64,000 bases of DNA from Ralstonia pickettii (GTDB taxonomy: Bacteria; Pseudomonadota; Gammaproteobacteria; Burkholderiales; Burkholderiaceae). Shown here in pieces: positions 38,969 through 47,027 of the stretch. The notes beneath the pieces were generated by a model. It had not been told where the DNA came from. It searched no databases and saw only the letters and a list, made by a program, of their open reading frames with translations. Both the position numbers and the translations under genes were made by a program. The number at the start of each line of letters is the position of its first letter. The stretch's first letter is position 1. Location of the stretch: contig NZ_CP104382.1 in NCBI RefSeq assembly GCF_030582395.1, positions 992,001 through 1,056,000 on the forward strand, in the 5' to 3' direction.

Positions 38969-40093
38969 ATGAAAACGTTCCACTGCAACCGTTGCCAGCA
39001 ACTCGTCTTTTTCGAAAACGTCTTGTGCGAGCGCTGCAATGCCCTGCTCGGCTACCTGCCTGACGTGAGCCAGATCAGCGCGTTTGAACCTGTCGACGAG
39101 CCGTCCGAGACAGCGCAGACAGGGCAGCCGCCGGAGACGGCAAATGCCGCCGACAAGCGCTGGCGCAGCCTTCACCCCGACGCACAGGGCGGGCTCTACC
39201 GTCAATGCCACAACTACGCGGTCGAAAATGTCTGCAACTGGATGATCCCGGCCGATTCGCCCGACACATTGTGTCGCGCTTGCCAGTTCACCAGCACCAT
39301 CCCCGACCTGACCGTGCCGGAAAACCGGTTCTATTGGTACAAGATGGAGGTGGCCAAGCGCCGGCTGCTCTATACGCTCATAACGCTGGGGCTGCCGCTG
39401 GAATCGCGGCAGGAGAACCCCGAGACCGGGTTGGAGTTCGCGTTTCTGGAAAGCAAGGAAGACAGCGAGCCGGTGATGACCGGCCACGACCACGGCCGCA
39501 TCACGCTCAACATTGCCGAAGCAGATGATGCCGCGCGCGAAAAAGCCCGCACCGAGCTGCGCGAGCCGTATCGCACGCTGCTCGGCCACTTCCGCCACGA
39601 ATCCGGGCATTACTTCTTTGACCGCCTGATCGCCGGCAAACCGATGTGGGAGCCCCAGTTCCGCCAGTTGTTTGGCGATGAGCGCGCCAGCTATGCCGAT
39701 GCCCTCAAGGCGCATTACGACAACGGGCCGCCGCCCGACTGGGCGCAGCACTACATCAGCGCCTACGCCACCATGCACCCGTGGGAAGACTGGGCTGAAA
39801 CCTGGGCGCACTACCTGCACATGGTCGACGCCCTGGACACCGCCGTGTCGTATGGACTGGCTCTGCTGCCAGACCATCCGCAAGAGCCCGAATTGACGGA
39901 CCAGACCCCCGTGGAAGAAGCGAGCTTCAACAACCTGATGAGCCGCTGGTTTCCGCTCACCTACGTGCTCAACAGCCTGAATCGCAGCCTGGGCCAGCCA
40001 GATGGCTACCCGTTTACGCTGGCATCCCCGGTGATCGACAAGCTGCGTTTCGTGCACCGCGTCATCGCTGCCAGCGCCCGCAAACCCGGTTGA
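38969..40093 (+). CDS. Putative zinc-binding metallopeptidase with N-terminal zinc ribbon
   Basis: A 374-residue protein from ATG 38969. The N-terminus is a zinc ribbon (Cys6, Cys9, Cys20, Cys23), and a second set of cysteines follows (80, 89, 102, 105). HESGH at 200-204 is an HExxH motif with neighbouring catalytic Glu, and WEDWAETWAHYLHMVD supplies a candidate third ligand. This matches a family repeatedly found beside transglutaminase/ATP-grasp/DUF2126 genes. Here it is divergent from that operon over 253 bp. Its substrate could be the peptide made or modified by the operon; that is inference. Confidence 0.85.
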   Translation: MKTFHCNRCQQLVFFENVLCERCNALLGYLPDVSQISAFEPVDEPSETAQTGQPPETANAADKRWRSLHPDAQGGLYRQCHNYAVENVCNWMIPADSPDTLCRACQFTSTIPDLTVPENRFYWYKMEVAKRRLLYTLITLGLPLESRQENPETGLEFAFLESKEDSEPVMTGHDHGRITLNIAEADDAAREKARTELREPYRTLLGHFRHESGHYFFDRLIAGKPMWEPQFRQLFGDERASYADALKAHYDNGPPPDWAQHYISAYATMHPWEDWAETWAHYLHMVDALDTAVSYGLALLPDHPQEPELTDQTPVEEASFNNLMSRWFPLTYVLNSLNRSLGQPDGYPFTLASPVIDKLRFVHRVIAASARKPG

Positions 40094-40202
40094 ACGCACC
40101 AATGTTGTGCAGCACAGGCGCCAGTTTGGATCGAGGGAATAATTCGTGCGGCTGGGGTGTTTACCATCCTGAAGGTCAATCCCGCCTCTTCCGGAGAACG
40201 CC

Positions 40203-40715
40203 ATGCCAAGACGACCCAGCAGTTGGATCAGCCTGACGGCACTTGCCCTGTGCGCGTGCGCCTCGCTCACCCCTGTGCAAACCGCGCAAAAGATGATCGG
40301 CCAGCCAGAAAGTGCCGTGCGAGAAACCTTTGGGGCACCCACCGAAACCTATCAGCTGGCGGGCGGCACGCACCGCTGGATCTATTCCAAGCAGCCCCTC
40401 GGGCATGAGGTGTATGCCGCCGATTTCGATGCCAACGGCAAGCTCACCGGCTACCGGCAAATGCTGACAGAGAAGGAGATTTACGAGGCCCGCCCCGGTG
40501 TGTGGACCAAGCGCGATGTACTTGAGCGCTTCGGCACACCAAAAGAGCCGACGCAGTACTACCCGCTGATGAAGCGGGAGGCTTGGTCATATCGGATGTA
40601 CGTCGCCGGGACCCAGCAGGCGCATTTCAACGCGCTCTTTGACGACAACGGCCTGCTCGATCGCACCATGATCGTCGTCGACCCGCTGGGTGGAGGCCAC
40701 CACAGCCGGAAGTAA
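40203..40715 (+). CDS. Small lipoprotein of SmpA/OmlA-like appearance
   Basis: A 170-residue protein with a short hydrophobic leader and lipobox (LALCACAS, probable lipid Cys about residue 18-20). Two similar segments, QTAQKMIGQPESAVRETFGAPTE and GVWTKRDVLERFGTPKEPTQYY, resemble the G-x-P-T repeats of SmpA/BamE-like folds. Likely anchored in the outer membrane facing the periplasm. It has its own upstream region of about 110 bp and no operon partner; function not established. Confidence 0.7.
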   Translation: MPRRPSSWISLTALALCACASLTPVQTAQKMIGQPESAVRETFGAPTETYQLAGGTHRWIYSKQPLGHEVYAADFDANGKLTGYRQMLTEKEIYEARPGVWTKRDVLERFGTPKEPTQYYPLMKREAWSYRMYVAGTQQAHFNALFDDNGLLDRTMIVVDPLGGGHHSRK

Positions 40716-40771
40716 CGCAGGGCCCGGGGGCGCATTGCGCGCCGCCCGGGACTCTGACGCCGGCTTAGCGC

Positions 40772-41725
40772 TTAGCCCAGCGCAGAGGCGATGGCCTGCG
40801 CCAGTTCGTTGGCTTCGAATTTGGCGACGTAGCCGTTGGCGCCGACGCGGCGTACGTGGTCTTCGTTGGCCGAGCCCGACAGCGACGAGTGGATCACCAC
40901 CGGAATCGACTGGAACGCCGGCTCGGTTTTGATCTTGCGGGTCAGCGTAAAGCCGTCCATCTCGGGCATTTCAAGGTCGGTCAGCACCAGTGCGATCTTG
41001 TCGCGCACGGTCTTGCCTTCGCGGGCGGCATCGCGTGCGATGTTCTGCAGCGTATCCCACGCTTCCTGACCGCTCTTGGTCATCAGGTACGGCGCGCCCA
41101 TGGCTTCGAGACCGTTGGCAATCAGCGACCGCGCGAGACCGGAATCATCCGCCACCAGCAGCTTCGCACCCGGCGGCAGCTTGATCGGACGCTCGTCGTT
41201 GTCGGGCGCCAGATCGGTCCGGCGGGTCGGGAATACATCGACCAGGATCTGCTCAACGTCGATGACCTGCGCCAGGCGCGAGTTGTCGGCGTTGCCGTCC
41301 AGGCGCGCCAGGCTCGTGATGTTGCTGCTGCCCACGCTCGCCTCGGCCGGAAAGATCTGGCTCCATTCGAGGCGCACGATCTCGTCCACTTCTTCCACCG
41401 CAAAGCCTTGGGTGGAGCGCGCGTATTCGGTAATCAGCAGGATGTTGGCATTGCCGTTCTTGGTACCGATCACGCTGGCGAGATCGATCACGGGAATGAT
41501 CTGCCCTCGCACGTTGACCGCACCCAGGATATGGGCGCCGGCATCCGCAACATGCGTCACAGGCGGCATGACCATGATCTCGCGCACCTTGAACACGTTA
41601 ATGCCGAACATCTCGCGCTGGTTGGAGCGCGCAGATTCGCCCAGGCGGAACAACAACAGCTCAAAGCGGTTGTTGTTCGTCAGATTGGTACGTTCATCGA
41701 CTTCGTGCTGCGAATGCTGTGACAT
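40772..41725 (-). CDS. cheV: Chemotaxis coupling protein CheV
   Basis: A 317-residue protein made of a CheW domain (LLFRLGESARSNQREMFGINVFKVREIMVMPPVTHV, GAVNVRGQIIPVIDLASVIG) and a receiver domain (LLVADDSGLARSLI, phosphoacceptor in LVLTDLEMPEMDGF, Lys in NGYVAKFEAN). CheV couples chemoreceptors to CheA and its receiver may buffer phosphate or tune adaptation. It stands alone here, convergent with the lipoprotein gene and with no other core chemotaxis genes nearby. Confidence 0.95.
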   Translation of the reverse strand: MSQHSQHEVDERTNLTNNNRFELLLFRLGESARSNQREMFGINVFKVREIMVMPPVTHVADAGAHILGAVNVRGQIIPVIDLASVIGTKNGNANILLITEYARSTQGFAVEEVDEIVRLEWSQIFPAEASVGSSNITSLARLDGNADNSRLAQVIDVEQILVDVFPTRRTDLAPDNDERPIKLPPGAKLLVADDSGLARSLIANGLEAMGAPYLMTKSGQEAWDTLQNIARDAAREGKTVRDKIALVLTDLEMPEMDGFTLTRKIKTEPAFQSIPVVIHSSLSGSANEDHVRRVGANGYVAKFEANELAQAIASALG

Positions 41726-41842
41726 TGCGTCTTCCCCCGTTCATGCACACGTTATGTGGCGGTAAACGGCACGGCATTTGGCAACTTGAAGGCGTTTTGA
41801 GAATGTGAAGCCCACGCCCTTCCAGGGAGGGGGATCGCAAGC

Positions 41843-42715
41843 CTAGGCAATCTTCACGTGCGCGACCAGAAAATCGAGAAACGCCCGCACGCGCGCGGGC
41901 AGATGCGCCCCCTGGCCGACATAGACGGCATGGATGTCTTCGGTCTCGCCGGGGTTGTAGTCCTCCAGGACGGGGACGAGGCGGCCTGCCTCAAGATCGG
42001 CGCGCACCTGGAACTCGGCCAGGCGCGCCAACCCCAGGCCGGCCACCGCCACAGCCCGCAGCGCCTCGCCATCGCTGATCTGCGTGTTGCCCTGCGGGGT
42101 GAACTCGGTGCGGCGACCGCGCTTGGCAAAGGGCCAGGCGTTTTCGGCACGTACGTAGCTGAAGGTCAGGCAGTTGTGGCGCGCTAAATCAGCCGGCGTG
42201 CGCGGCGTGCCGGCGCGCGCCAGATAGGCCGGCGACGCCACCACCATCAAGCGCGTCTGCCCGAGCTTGCGCGCCACCAGCCGCGAACTCTTCAGCGGCC
42301 CGCTGCGCAGGGCAACATCGGTGCGATCTTCCAGCAGATCGACCACGCGATCCGTGAGCGCAATGTCGAGCGACACCTCCGGATGACACGCCAGAAAAGC
42401 CGGCACGATCGGCAGCAGCACATGCGTGCCGACCGGCACATTCGAATTGATGCGCAAACGCCCTGAAGGCTGCGCCCCGGCGGAAGCCTCGCGCTCCGCC
42501 TCGTCGAGATCGGCCAGCACTGTCACGCTGCGCTCGTAGAACGCCGCACCCTCTGGCGTGAGCTGCAAGCGCCGCGTGGAGCGGTTCACCAAGCGCGCGC
42601 CGAGGCGGGTCTCCAACCGTGCCACCAGCTTGCTCACCGCCGACGGCGTCATCCGGCACGCGCGCGCCGCGGCGGAAAAACCGCCCTCCTCCACCACCCG
42701 CACGAAGACTTCCAT
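41843..42715 (-). CDS. LysR-family transcriptional regulator
   Basis: A 290-residue regulator from ATG 42715. The winged helix reads MEVFVRVVEEGGFSAAARACRMTPSAVSKLVARLETRLGARLVNRSTRRLQLTPEGAAFYER, of the DsdC/AaeR-like group common in Burkholderiaceae. The effector domain has GRLRINSNVPVGTHVLLPIVPAFL and DRVVDLLEDRTDVALRSGPL. It is divergent from the SDR gene at 42861, its probable target, over 145 bp. Confidence 0.9.
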   Translation of the reverse strand: MEVFVRVVEEGGFSAAARACRMTPSAVSKLVARLETRLGARLVNRSTRRLQLTPEGAAFYERSVTVLADLDEAEREASAGAQPSGRLRINSNVPVGTHVLLPIVPAFLACHPEVSLDIALTDRVVDLLEDRTDVALRSGPLKSSRLVARKLGQTRLMVVASPAYLARAGTPRTPADLARHNCLTFSYVRAENAWPFAKRGRRTEFTPQGNTQISDGEALRAVAVAGLGLARLAEFQVRADLEAGRLVPVLEDYNPGETEDIHAVYVGQGAHLPARVRAFLDFLVAHVKIA

Positions 42716-42860
42716 CTCGCCAAAGCGATTGACATCGAGCCGTGACGTTGTGATTTCAATTCATAGATGATGTGCTTGCAGGCAGTCTACCGCACAGATC
42801 CGGGCGTTCTCATACTGGTGGACATTCCCATTGCTACATTGGACTCGCCCCAATATCAAC

Positions 42861-43922
42861 ATGACTACACCGGACAAAGTCGCGCTCGTCGTGGGTGCGC
42901 AGGGCGTGATCGGCCGCAACTTGGTCGAGCACCTCGCCACATTGGATGACTGGCGCATCGTCGGCCTTTCGCGCCGCGGCGGCGCATCGACGGAGCGCAT
43001 CACGCACATCGCCGTCGACCTGCTCGACGCGGCCGACACGCGCGCCAAGCTCAGCGAACTGGACAACGTCACGCACCTCTTTTACGCCGCTTATCAGGAC
43101 CGCCCGACCTGGGCAGAACTCGTTCCGCCCAACCTTGCCATGCTGATCAACGCGGTCGACGCCATCGAAGCCGCGTCGCCCCGCCTCGCGCACATCAGCC
43201 TGATGCAGGGCTACAAGGTCTACGGCGGTCACCTCGGGCCTTTCAAGACGCCGGCGCGCGAGACCGATGCGCATTTCATGCCGCCGGAATTCATGTTCGA
43301 CCAGCAGACCTTCCTGGAAGCACGCCAGGCGGGCAAGACATGGACATGGTCGGCCATTCGCCCGGCGGTGGTGGGCGGCTTCGCTCTGGGCAACCCGATG
43401 AACCTGGCCGTGGCCATTGCCATGTACGCGTCGATCTCGAAAGAACTCGGCCTGCCGCTGCGCTTTCCCGGCAAGCCTGGCGCATACGACCACCTGCTGG
43501 AAATGACCGATGCCGGCCTGCTGGCCCGCGCCACGGTGTGGGCCGCCACCGACCCGCGCTGCGCCAACCAGGCCTTCAACATCAACAACGGCGACCTGTT
43601 CCGCTGGAGCGAAATGTGGCCCAGGATCGCGCGGTACTTTGATCTGGAAGTCGCCCCGCCGCTGCCCTTGTCGCTCGACACCGTCATGGCCGACAAGGCG
43701 CCGCTCTGGCAAAGCATGATCGCCAGGCATGGTTTGGCGAACACGCCCTACGGCGATGTGTCTTCGTGGCGCTTTGCCGACTTCGTCTTCTCGTGGGATT
43801 ACGACATGTTCGGTGACGGCTCCAAGGCACGCCGCTTCGGCTTTCACGAATTCGTGGAGACGGAAGCGATGTTCATGCGCATCTTTGACGACTTGCGCCG
43901 GCGCAGAATCATTCCGGTGTAG
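42861..43922 (+). CDS. SDR-family NAD(P)-dependent oxidoreductase (progesterone-5-beta-reductase-like)
   Basis: A 353-residue extended/atypical SDR from ATG 42861. The nucleotide motif is VVGAQGVIGRNLVEHL, followed by IVGLSRRGG (NADP-binding Arg pattern). HISLMQGYKVYGGHLGPF carries the Tyr-x3-Lys-like YKVYG region of the PRISE (iridoid synthase/5-beta-reductase) group. Such enzymes reduce enones. It diverges from a LysR regulator. Physiological substrate unknown. Confidence 0.85.
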   Translation: MTTPDKVALVVGAQGVIGRNLVEHLATLDDWRIVGLSRRGGASTERITHIAVDLLDAADTRAKLSELDNVTHLFYAAYQDRPTWAELVPPNLAMLINAVDAIEAASPRLAHISLMQGYKVYGGHLGPFKTPARETDAHFMPPEFMFDQQTFLEARQAGKTWTWSAIRPAVVGGFALGNPMNLAVAIAMYASISKELGLPLRFPGKPGAYDHLLEMTDAGLLARATVWAATDPRCANQAFNINNGDLFRWSEMWPRIARYFDLEVAPPLPLSLDTVMADKAPLWQSMIARHGLANTPYGDVSSWRFADFVFSWDYDMFGDGSKARRFGFHEFVETEAMFMRIFDDLRRRRIIPV

Positions 43923-44020
43923 AGCATCCGGATGCCCCTGCGGGAGCGACGCACTGACCGATCCGGCTAGGGGGATGTCCCGACTCGGGTTTTCTCAGGA
44001 AGCGTCGATATAGTGAAAGC

Positions 44021-44097
44021 GGGGCGGTAGCTCATGGGTCGAGCGGCGGCGGTTTACCGGCGCAGGCAGGCAGGTTCAAATCCTGTACGCCCCACCA
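44021..44097 (+). tRNA. Atypical tRNA-like gene with 3' CCA, beside the integrase
   Basis: The 77 nt fold into most of a tRNA: acceptor GGGGCGG with ACGCCCC (six of seven pairs, G7-A66 mismatch), D stem GCTC/GAGC, T arm GCAGG-TTCAAAT-CCTGT, discriminator A and encoded CCA. The anticodon arm is abnormal: stem GCGGC/GGCGC has a G-G mismatch and the best loop is eight bases, GGTTTACC. With the first T as U33 the anticodon would be TTA, complementary to the UAA stop codon; other readings are possible. It may be degenerate or an unusual tRNA used as an integration target. Identity is not assigned. Confidence 0.6.
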
Positions 44098-44220
44098 TCT
44101 GATGATTTATTGAGAAACAACAAAACTCAAGAATCGCGGTATTACAAGGCTTTGCGGGCGATCTTCGTCTGCTGTCGTCCATTGCCATTCGTTGGCAGCG
44201 CGACAACTCTGGGGGCAACA

Positions 44221-44260
44221 TTGGGGGCAAGTTTGGTCCCCCAAAATGAGTTGCCCCCAA
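44221..44260. repeat. 10-bp inverted repeat immediately upstream of the integrase start
   Basis: TTGGGGGCAA at 44221-44230 and TTGCCCCCAA at 44251-44260 are exact inverted repeats around 20 nt, the second ending at the base before the integrase ATG. A further TGGGGGCAAC lies just upstream (44211-44220), making a direct repeat with the left arm. This could sequester the integrase ribosome-binding site or serve as a recombinase/excisionase site. Confidence 0.6.
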
Positions 44261-45484
44261 ATGTCACTAACTGATATCGCAATCCGAAACGCCAGGCCGG
44301 CCGACAAGCTGCAACGCCTCTTTGATGGCAACGGCCTCTACCTCGAAGTGTCGCCCTCGGGCGGCAAATGGTGGCGCCTCAAGTATCGGATCGACGGGAA
44401 AGAAAAGCGCTTGTCGATCGGCGTCTACCCAGACGTCGGCCTGCGTGACGCACGCGAGAAGAGCTGGACACTGCGCAAGCAAATTTCTGCCGGCATCGAT
44501 CCCGCGCTCGCACGCAAGACTATCAAAATCATGGCGCGCAGCGCTGCCCAAAATACGTTTGAGGCAGTCGCGCGCGAGTGGCATCTCAAGTTTCTGCCGA
44601 CCTGGAACGCGAAGCACGCGGAGAACATTCTCAGCAGGCTTGAACGCTTCGTGTTTCCCATCATTGGCAAACGCCCGATTGCTCAGATCGAGCCGCCGGA
44701 GATCCTGCATGTGCTCCAACGCATCGAAGCGCGCGGCACGGTAGAGACGGCTCACCGCGTCAAAGGCGCCGTTGGCCAGGTCATGCGCTATGCAGTGCTG
44801 ACGGCGCGAGCCAAACGCGACCCCACCGCAGACCTGCGAGGTGCATTGGCGCCTGCGCCGATCAGCCACTTCGCGGCCGTCACCAACAAAGATGAGATCG
44901 GCCAATTGCTCCGCGCGATACGCGGCTACACAGGCAGTTTCTCGGTGCTTTGCGCACTGCGCTTTTCGCCCCTGGTGTTTCAGCGGCCTAGGGAAGTCCG
45001 CGAGGCCAAATGGGAAGAGTTCGACCTCGACGGCGCCACGTGGGAGATCCCCGCAGAGCGGATGAAGGGCCGCAAGGCGCAGAAGGCAGCGCGGGCCGAC
45101 CATATCGTCCCGCTGTCACGTCAGGCCGTCGAACTGCTCCAGGAGCTGCACCGCCTCACGGGCCACGGCAGATATCTCTCCCCCTCCATCCGCACATCGA
45201 CCCGGCCGATGAGCATCAACTCCCTCACTGGAGCCCTGCGCCGCCTCGGCTATGACGGCCAGACCATGACCGTTCACGGGTTCCGGGCGATGGCCAGAAC
45301 CTTGCTCGATGAAGAGCTCGGTATCCCCGTACCAGTCATCGAGGCGCAGCTCGCGCACAAGGTTCGAGATCCCCTGGGCAGGGCATACAACAGAACCACG
45401 TTTCTCCCCCAGCGCAGGGAAATGATGCAGCGCTGGGCAGACTACTTGGATGAACTCGAAGCGGCGCGGCCGGCGGCAACATAG
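44261..45484 (+). CDS. Tyrosine-type site-specific integrase, P4/DUF4102 family
   Basis: A 407-residue integrase from ATG 44261 (MSLTDIAIRNARPADKLQRL). The N-terminal DUF4102 arm-binding domain (GLYLEVSPSGGKWWRLKYR, LSIGVYPDVGLRDAREK) precedes a SAM-like core domain and the catalytic domain. Catalytic residues are visible: Arg in QRPREVREAKWEEFDL (normally RPGEL), HGFRAMARTLL (H-x-x-R) and the nucleophile Tyr in GRAYNRTTF. Such enzymes integrate islands at tRNA 3' ends; here a tRNA-like gene ends 164 bp upstream. The frame is open back to 44192 but that part carries the inverted repeat. Confidence 0.92.
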   Translation: MSLTDIAIRNARPADKLQRLFDGNGLYLEVSPSGGKWWRLKYRIDGKEKRLSIGVYPDVGLRDAREKSWTLRKQISAGIDPALARKTIKIMARSAAQNTFEAVAREWHLKFLPTWNAKHAENILSRLERFVFPIIGKRPIAQIEPPEILHVLQRIEARGTVETAHRVKGAVGQVMRYAVLTARAKRDPTADLRGALAPAPISHFAAVTNKDEIGQLLRAIRGYTGSFSVLCALRFSPLVFQRPREVREAKWEEFDLDGATWEIPAERMKGRKAQKAARADHIVPLSRQAVELLQELHRLTGHGRYLSPSIRTSTRPMSINSLTGALRRLGYDGQTMTVHGFRAMARTLLDEELGIPVPVIEAQLAHKVRDPLGRAYNRTTFLPQRREMMQRWADYLDELEAARPAAT

Positions 45485-45508
45485 CCGCCGGACAGAATCT
45501 CAGGACGC

Positions 45509-45807
45509 CATCGGAAAAAGGTAATCTCGGTAATCTCTCAAGCCCTGTCGGCCGCAAACCGTTGTGGGGCAAGGCTTTGCAGGATATCGAGGAAAGGTAA
45601 TTTCTTGGTAACCTATAGGTAATCTCATTACCTTTGTAGAGAGTCATCTCTCGCCTTGCCACGACCTATAAAAATCAAGGACTTAGGAGGGGATTACCTT
45701 TTCGATTACCCAACATTACCTTGTAGGGGTAATCCGAAAAGTGGTGGTAGATCAAAGGGATACGTTGCTTTTTGGGGTGGGGTCACGGAAATTACCTTTT
45801 TCCGATG
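45509..45807. repeat. Dyad-symmetric array of eleven GGTAAT-type repeats bounded by a 17-nt inverted repeat
   Basis: CATCGGAAAAAGGTAAT at 45509-45525 recurs exactly inverted at 45791-45807. Between them GGTAAT (once GGTAAC) occurs forward at 45520, 45529, 45596, 45607, 45618 and 45728 and inverted at 45627, 45693, 45705, 45715 and 45791. The 45596/45607/45618 triplet mirrors 45715/45705/45693 about a centre near 45658 almost to the base. A 62-codon frame at 45656-45844 crosses it but shows no family. The arrangement suggests repeated binding sites of a dimeric or oligomeric protein, such as an iteron, transfer or recombination region. Confidence 0.8.
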
Positions 45808-45840
45808 CTGTTCCCCAAGACATGACAAACCAGGCGGCAT

Positions 45841-45996
45841 GTGAGAAAACTCATTCTGAACCTTTGCATCGTTGTCGACCTCGCTCTAGCGGGCTTCGCA
45901 GCGCATGTCGGTCGGCCAAGCGTCGTAGTCATTTGCCTCGTATTTGCGGCTGTCACATGGCTTGCCTCACGGAGCCGCTCTTCAGGAACCGCGTAA
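45841..45996 (+). CDS. Small membrane protein, two hydrophobic segments (hypothetical)
   Basis: A 51-codon frame from GTG 45841, with GGCGGC shortly upstream. The product (MRKLILNLCIVVDLALAGFA, then AHVGRPSVVVICLVFAAVTW and a basic SRSRSSGTA tail) has two membrane-length hydrophobic stretches separated by a short basic loop. It follows the dyad repeat array by 33 bp. No family is recognised; such small proteins are common in integrated elements. Confidence 0.45.
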   Translation: MRKLILNLCIVVDLALAGFAAHVGRPSVVVICLVFAAVTWLASRSRSSGTA

Positions 45997-46443
45997 GGCC
46001 GCCGAGCTGGCTTTGGCGCCCGATTACGGGTTGCTGCATGTCTACCCTTACCGACCGAACGGCTGCTGAGAATCTCATTGGCAATATGCGCATAGGTTGA
46101 CTGCATCAGGTCGCATACATTCGCTTAGGCGCTGATCCCTCTACGGCACGATGCCCAGACCCGATCTAGCGGGTTCATGCGCTTGCATAAAAACAGCTCA
46201 ATGAAGCGCGCAGGTGAGGCGGGGTCCCAACGGCGCGCGCCGGGTCGCGGCACTGGCCTCCCCAGCCTCCTCCCCTTTCGCGTCGGTCCCCGCCAGCGCC
46301 CCGCAGACCGCACGTAGCGGCCTGATCACCCGCGAGATGGCGCGGATCGCTCCTGCCTAAAGAAATGCTTCAGCCCCCCACGAGGTGCCTCTGCGTCCAC
46401 GTCTGCATTGTCTACGTTGGCGCGTAGGGTCAGGCCTCGGATA
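45997..46443. other. Intergenic stretch without a recognised gene
   Basis: About 450 bp lacking a frame with a ribosome-binding site or family motifs. Several short frames are open on both strands with composition typical of non-coding island DNA. The right end leads into the LexA box. Confidence 0.4.
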
Positions 46444-46459
46444 CTGTATATCCATACAG
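46444..46459 (+). promoter_or_regulatory. LexA (SOS) box
   Basis: CTGTATATCCATACAG is an exact CTGT-N8-ACAG palindromic LexA site, with flanking TA on both sides extending the symmetry. It lies 12 bp before the ATG at 46472, so LexA binding would block transcription start or the earliest transcribed region. Confidence 0.85.
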
Positions 46460-46471
46460 TACTCTGCAATC

Positions 46472-46996
46472 ATGGCAACGCCTTCTCCGTCCCGCTTCAT
46501 CCACCGCTATCGCTACATGGAAGCGGGGAAAAAGAACTGGAAATCCACTCGCCACCACATGAGCGAGGAAGATGCTGCGAAGTTTTTTGCGCCGGGACCT
46601 GGGCGTTACCGGGTGGTCGAGAAATGGGAGCCCATCGAGGAATCGAAGATGGAGATTTCCGGCACGCCGTACGCGATCGGGCCGGGTGTGGGGGGTGGCC
46701 GACGCAAAGAACCGCCCCGGCTCACGGTTGAAGAAATCAAAGAGATTTGGGAGCGGAGCCGAACACCAGACGTGCATCGGCTGATTTGGGAGATTTGGCA
46801 CCTACGGCAAGCTGTTCATTGGGCTCGCTATGTCGCGACGGTGGTCGAGGTGACTGGCATCGAGCGACCGTTCGAATACCGTCTCACTGCCCTGCTTCAG
46901 TCGCTCCGGCAGCAACCTTCGCCCAATGCGCCGCCATTGCGATGGTTCCCCGATGAGGAAGCCGCGTTGGAGCGAATTGCCAAGTCTCGCCGCTGA
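46472..46996 (+). CDS. LexA-controlled hypothetical protein
   Basis: A 174-residue protein from ATG 46472 (MATPSPSRFIHRYRYMEAGK). It is rich in Trp, Arg and Glu, with RLTVEEIKEIWERSRTPDVH followed by LIWEIWHLRQAVHWARY and GIERPFEYRLTALLQSLR, apparently helical. No family is recognised. A LexA box directly upstream and a following SRAP-like gene fragment place it in an SOS unit, a layout expected of plasmid- or phage-borne DNA-damage genes. Confidence 0.75.
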   Translation: MATPSPSRFIHRYRYMEAGKKNWKSTRHHMSEEDAAKFFAPGPGRYRVVEKWEPIEESKMEISGTPYAIGPGVGGGRRKEPPRLTVEEIKEIWERSRTPDVHRLIWEIWHLRQAVHWARYVATVVEVTGIERPFEYRLTALLQSLRQQPSPNAPPLRWFPDEEAALERIAKSRR

Positions 46997-47027
46997 TCTA
47001 TCATGGCCTCACCCACGGGAGCCGCGC

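Noticed and set aside
44021..44097. Calling the tRNA-like gene a tRNA-Lys from the TTT triplet
   Set aside because: That reading puts G at position 33 and needs an unpaired anticodon stem, so the identity is left open.
45509..45807. GGTAAT array read as a CRISPR or simple tandem repeat
   Set aside because: Units are only 6 nt, occur in both orientations, with unequal spacers and mirror symmetry; no cas genes are present.
45509..45807. The same region as a MITE or small insertion sequence
   Set aside because: Although it has terminal inverted repeats, no target-site duplication was found (flanks GGACGC and CTGTTC differ) and internal repeats fit a binding array better.
46290..46363. Apparent thiC tail (a short stretch resembling ARSGLITREMARIA)
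   Set aside because: The similarity covers about 14 residues, lacks the following conserved ThiC region and has no upstream coding support.
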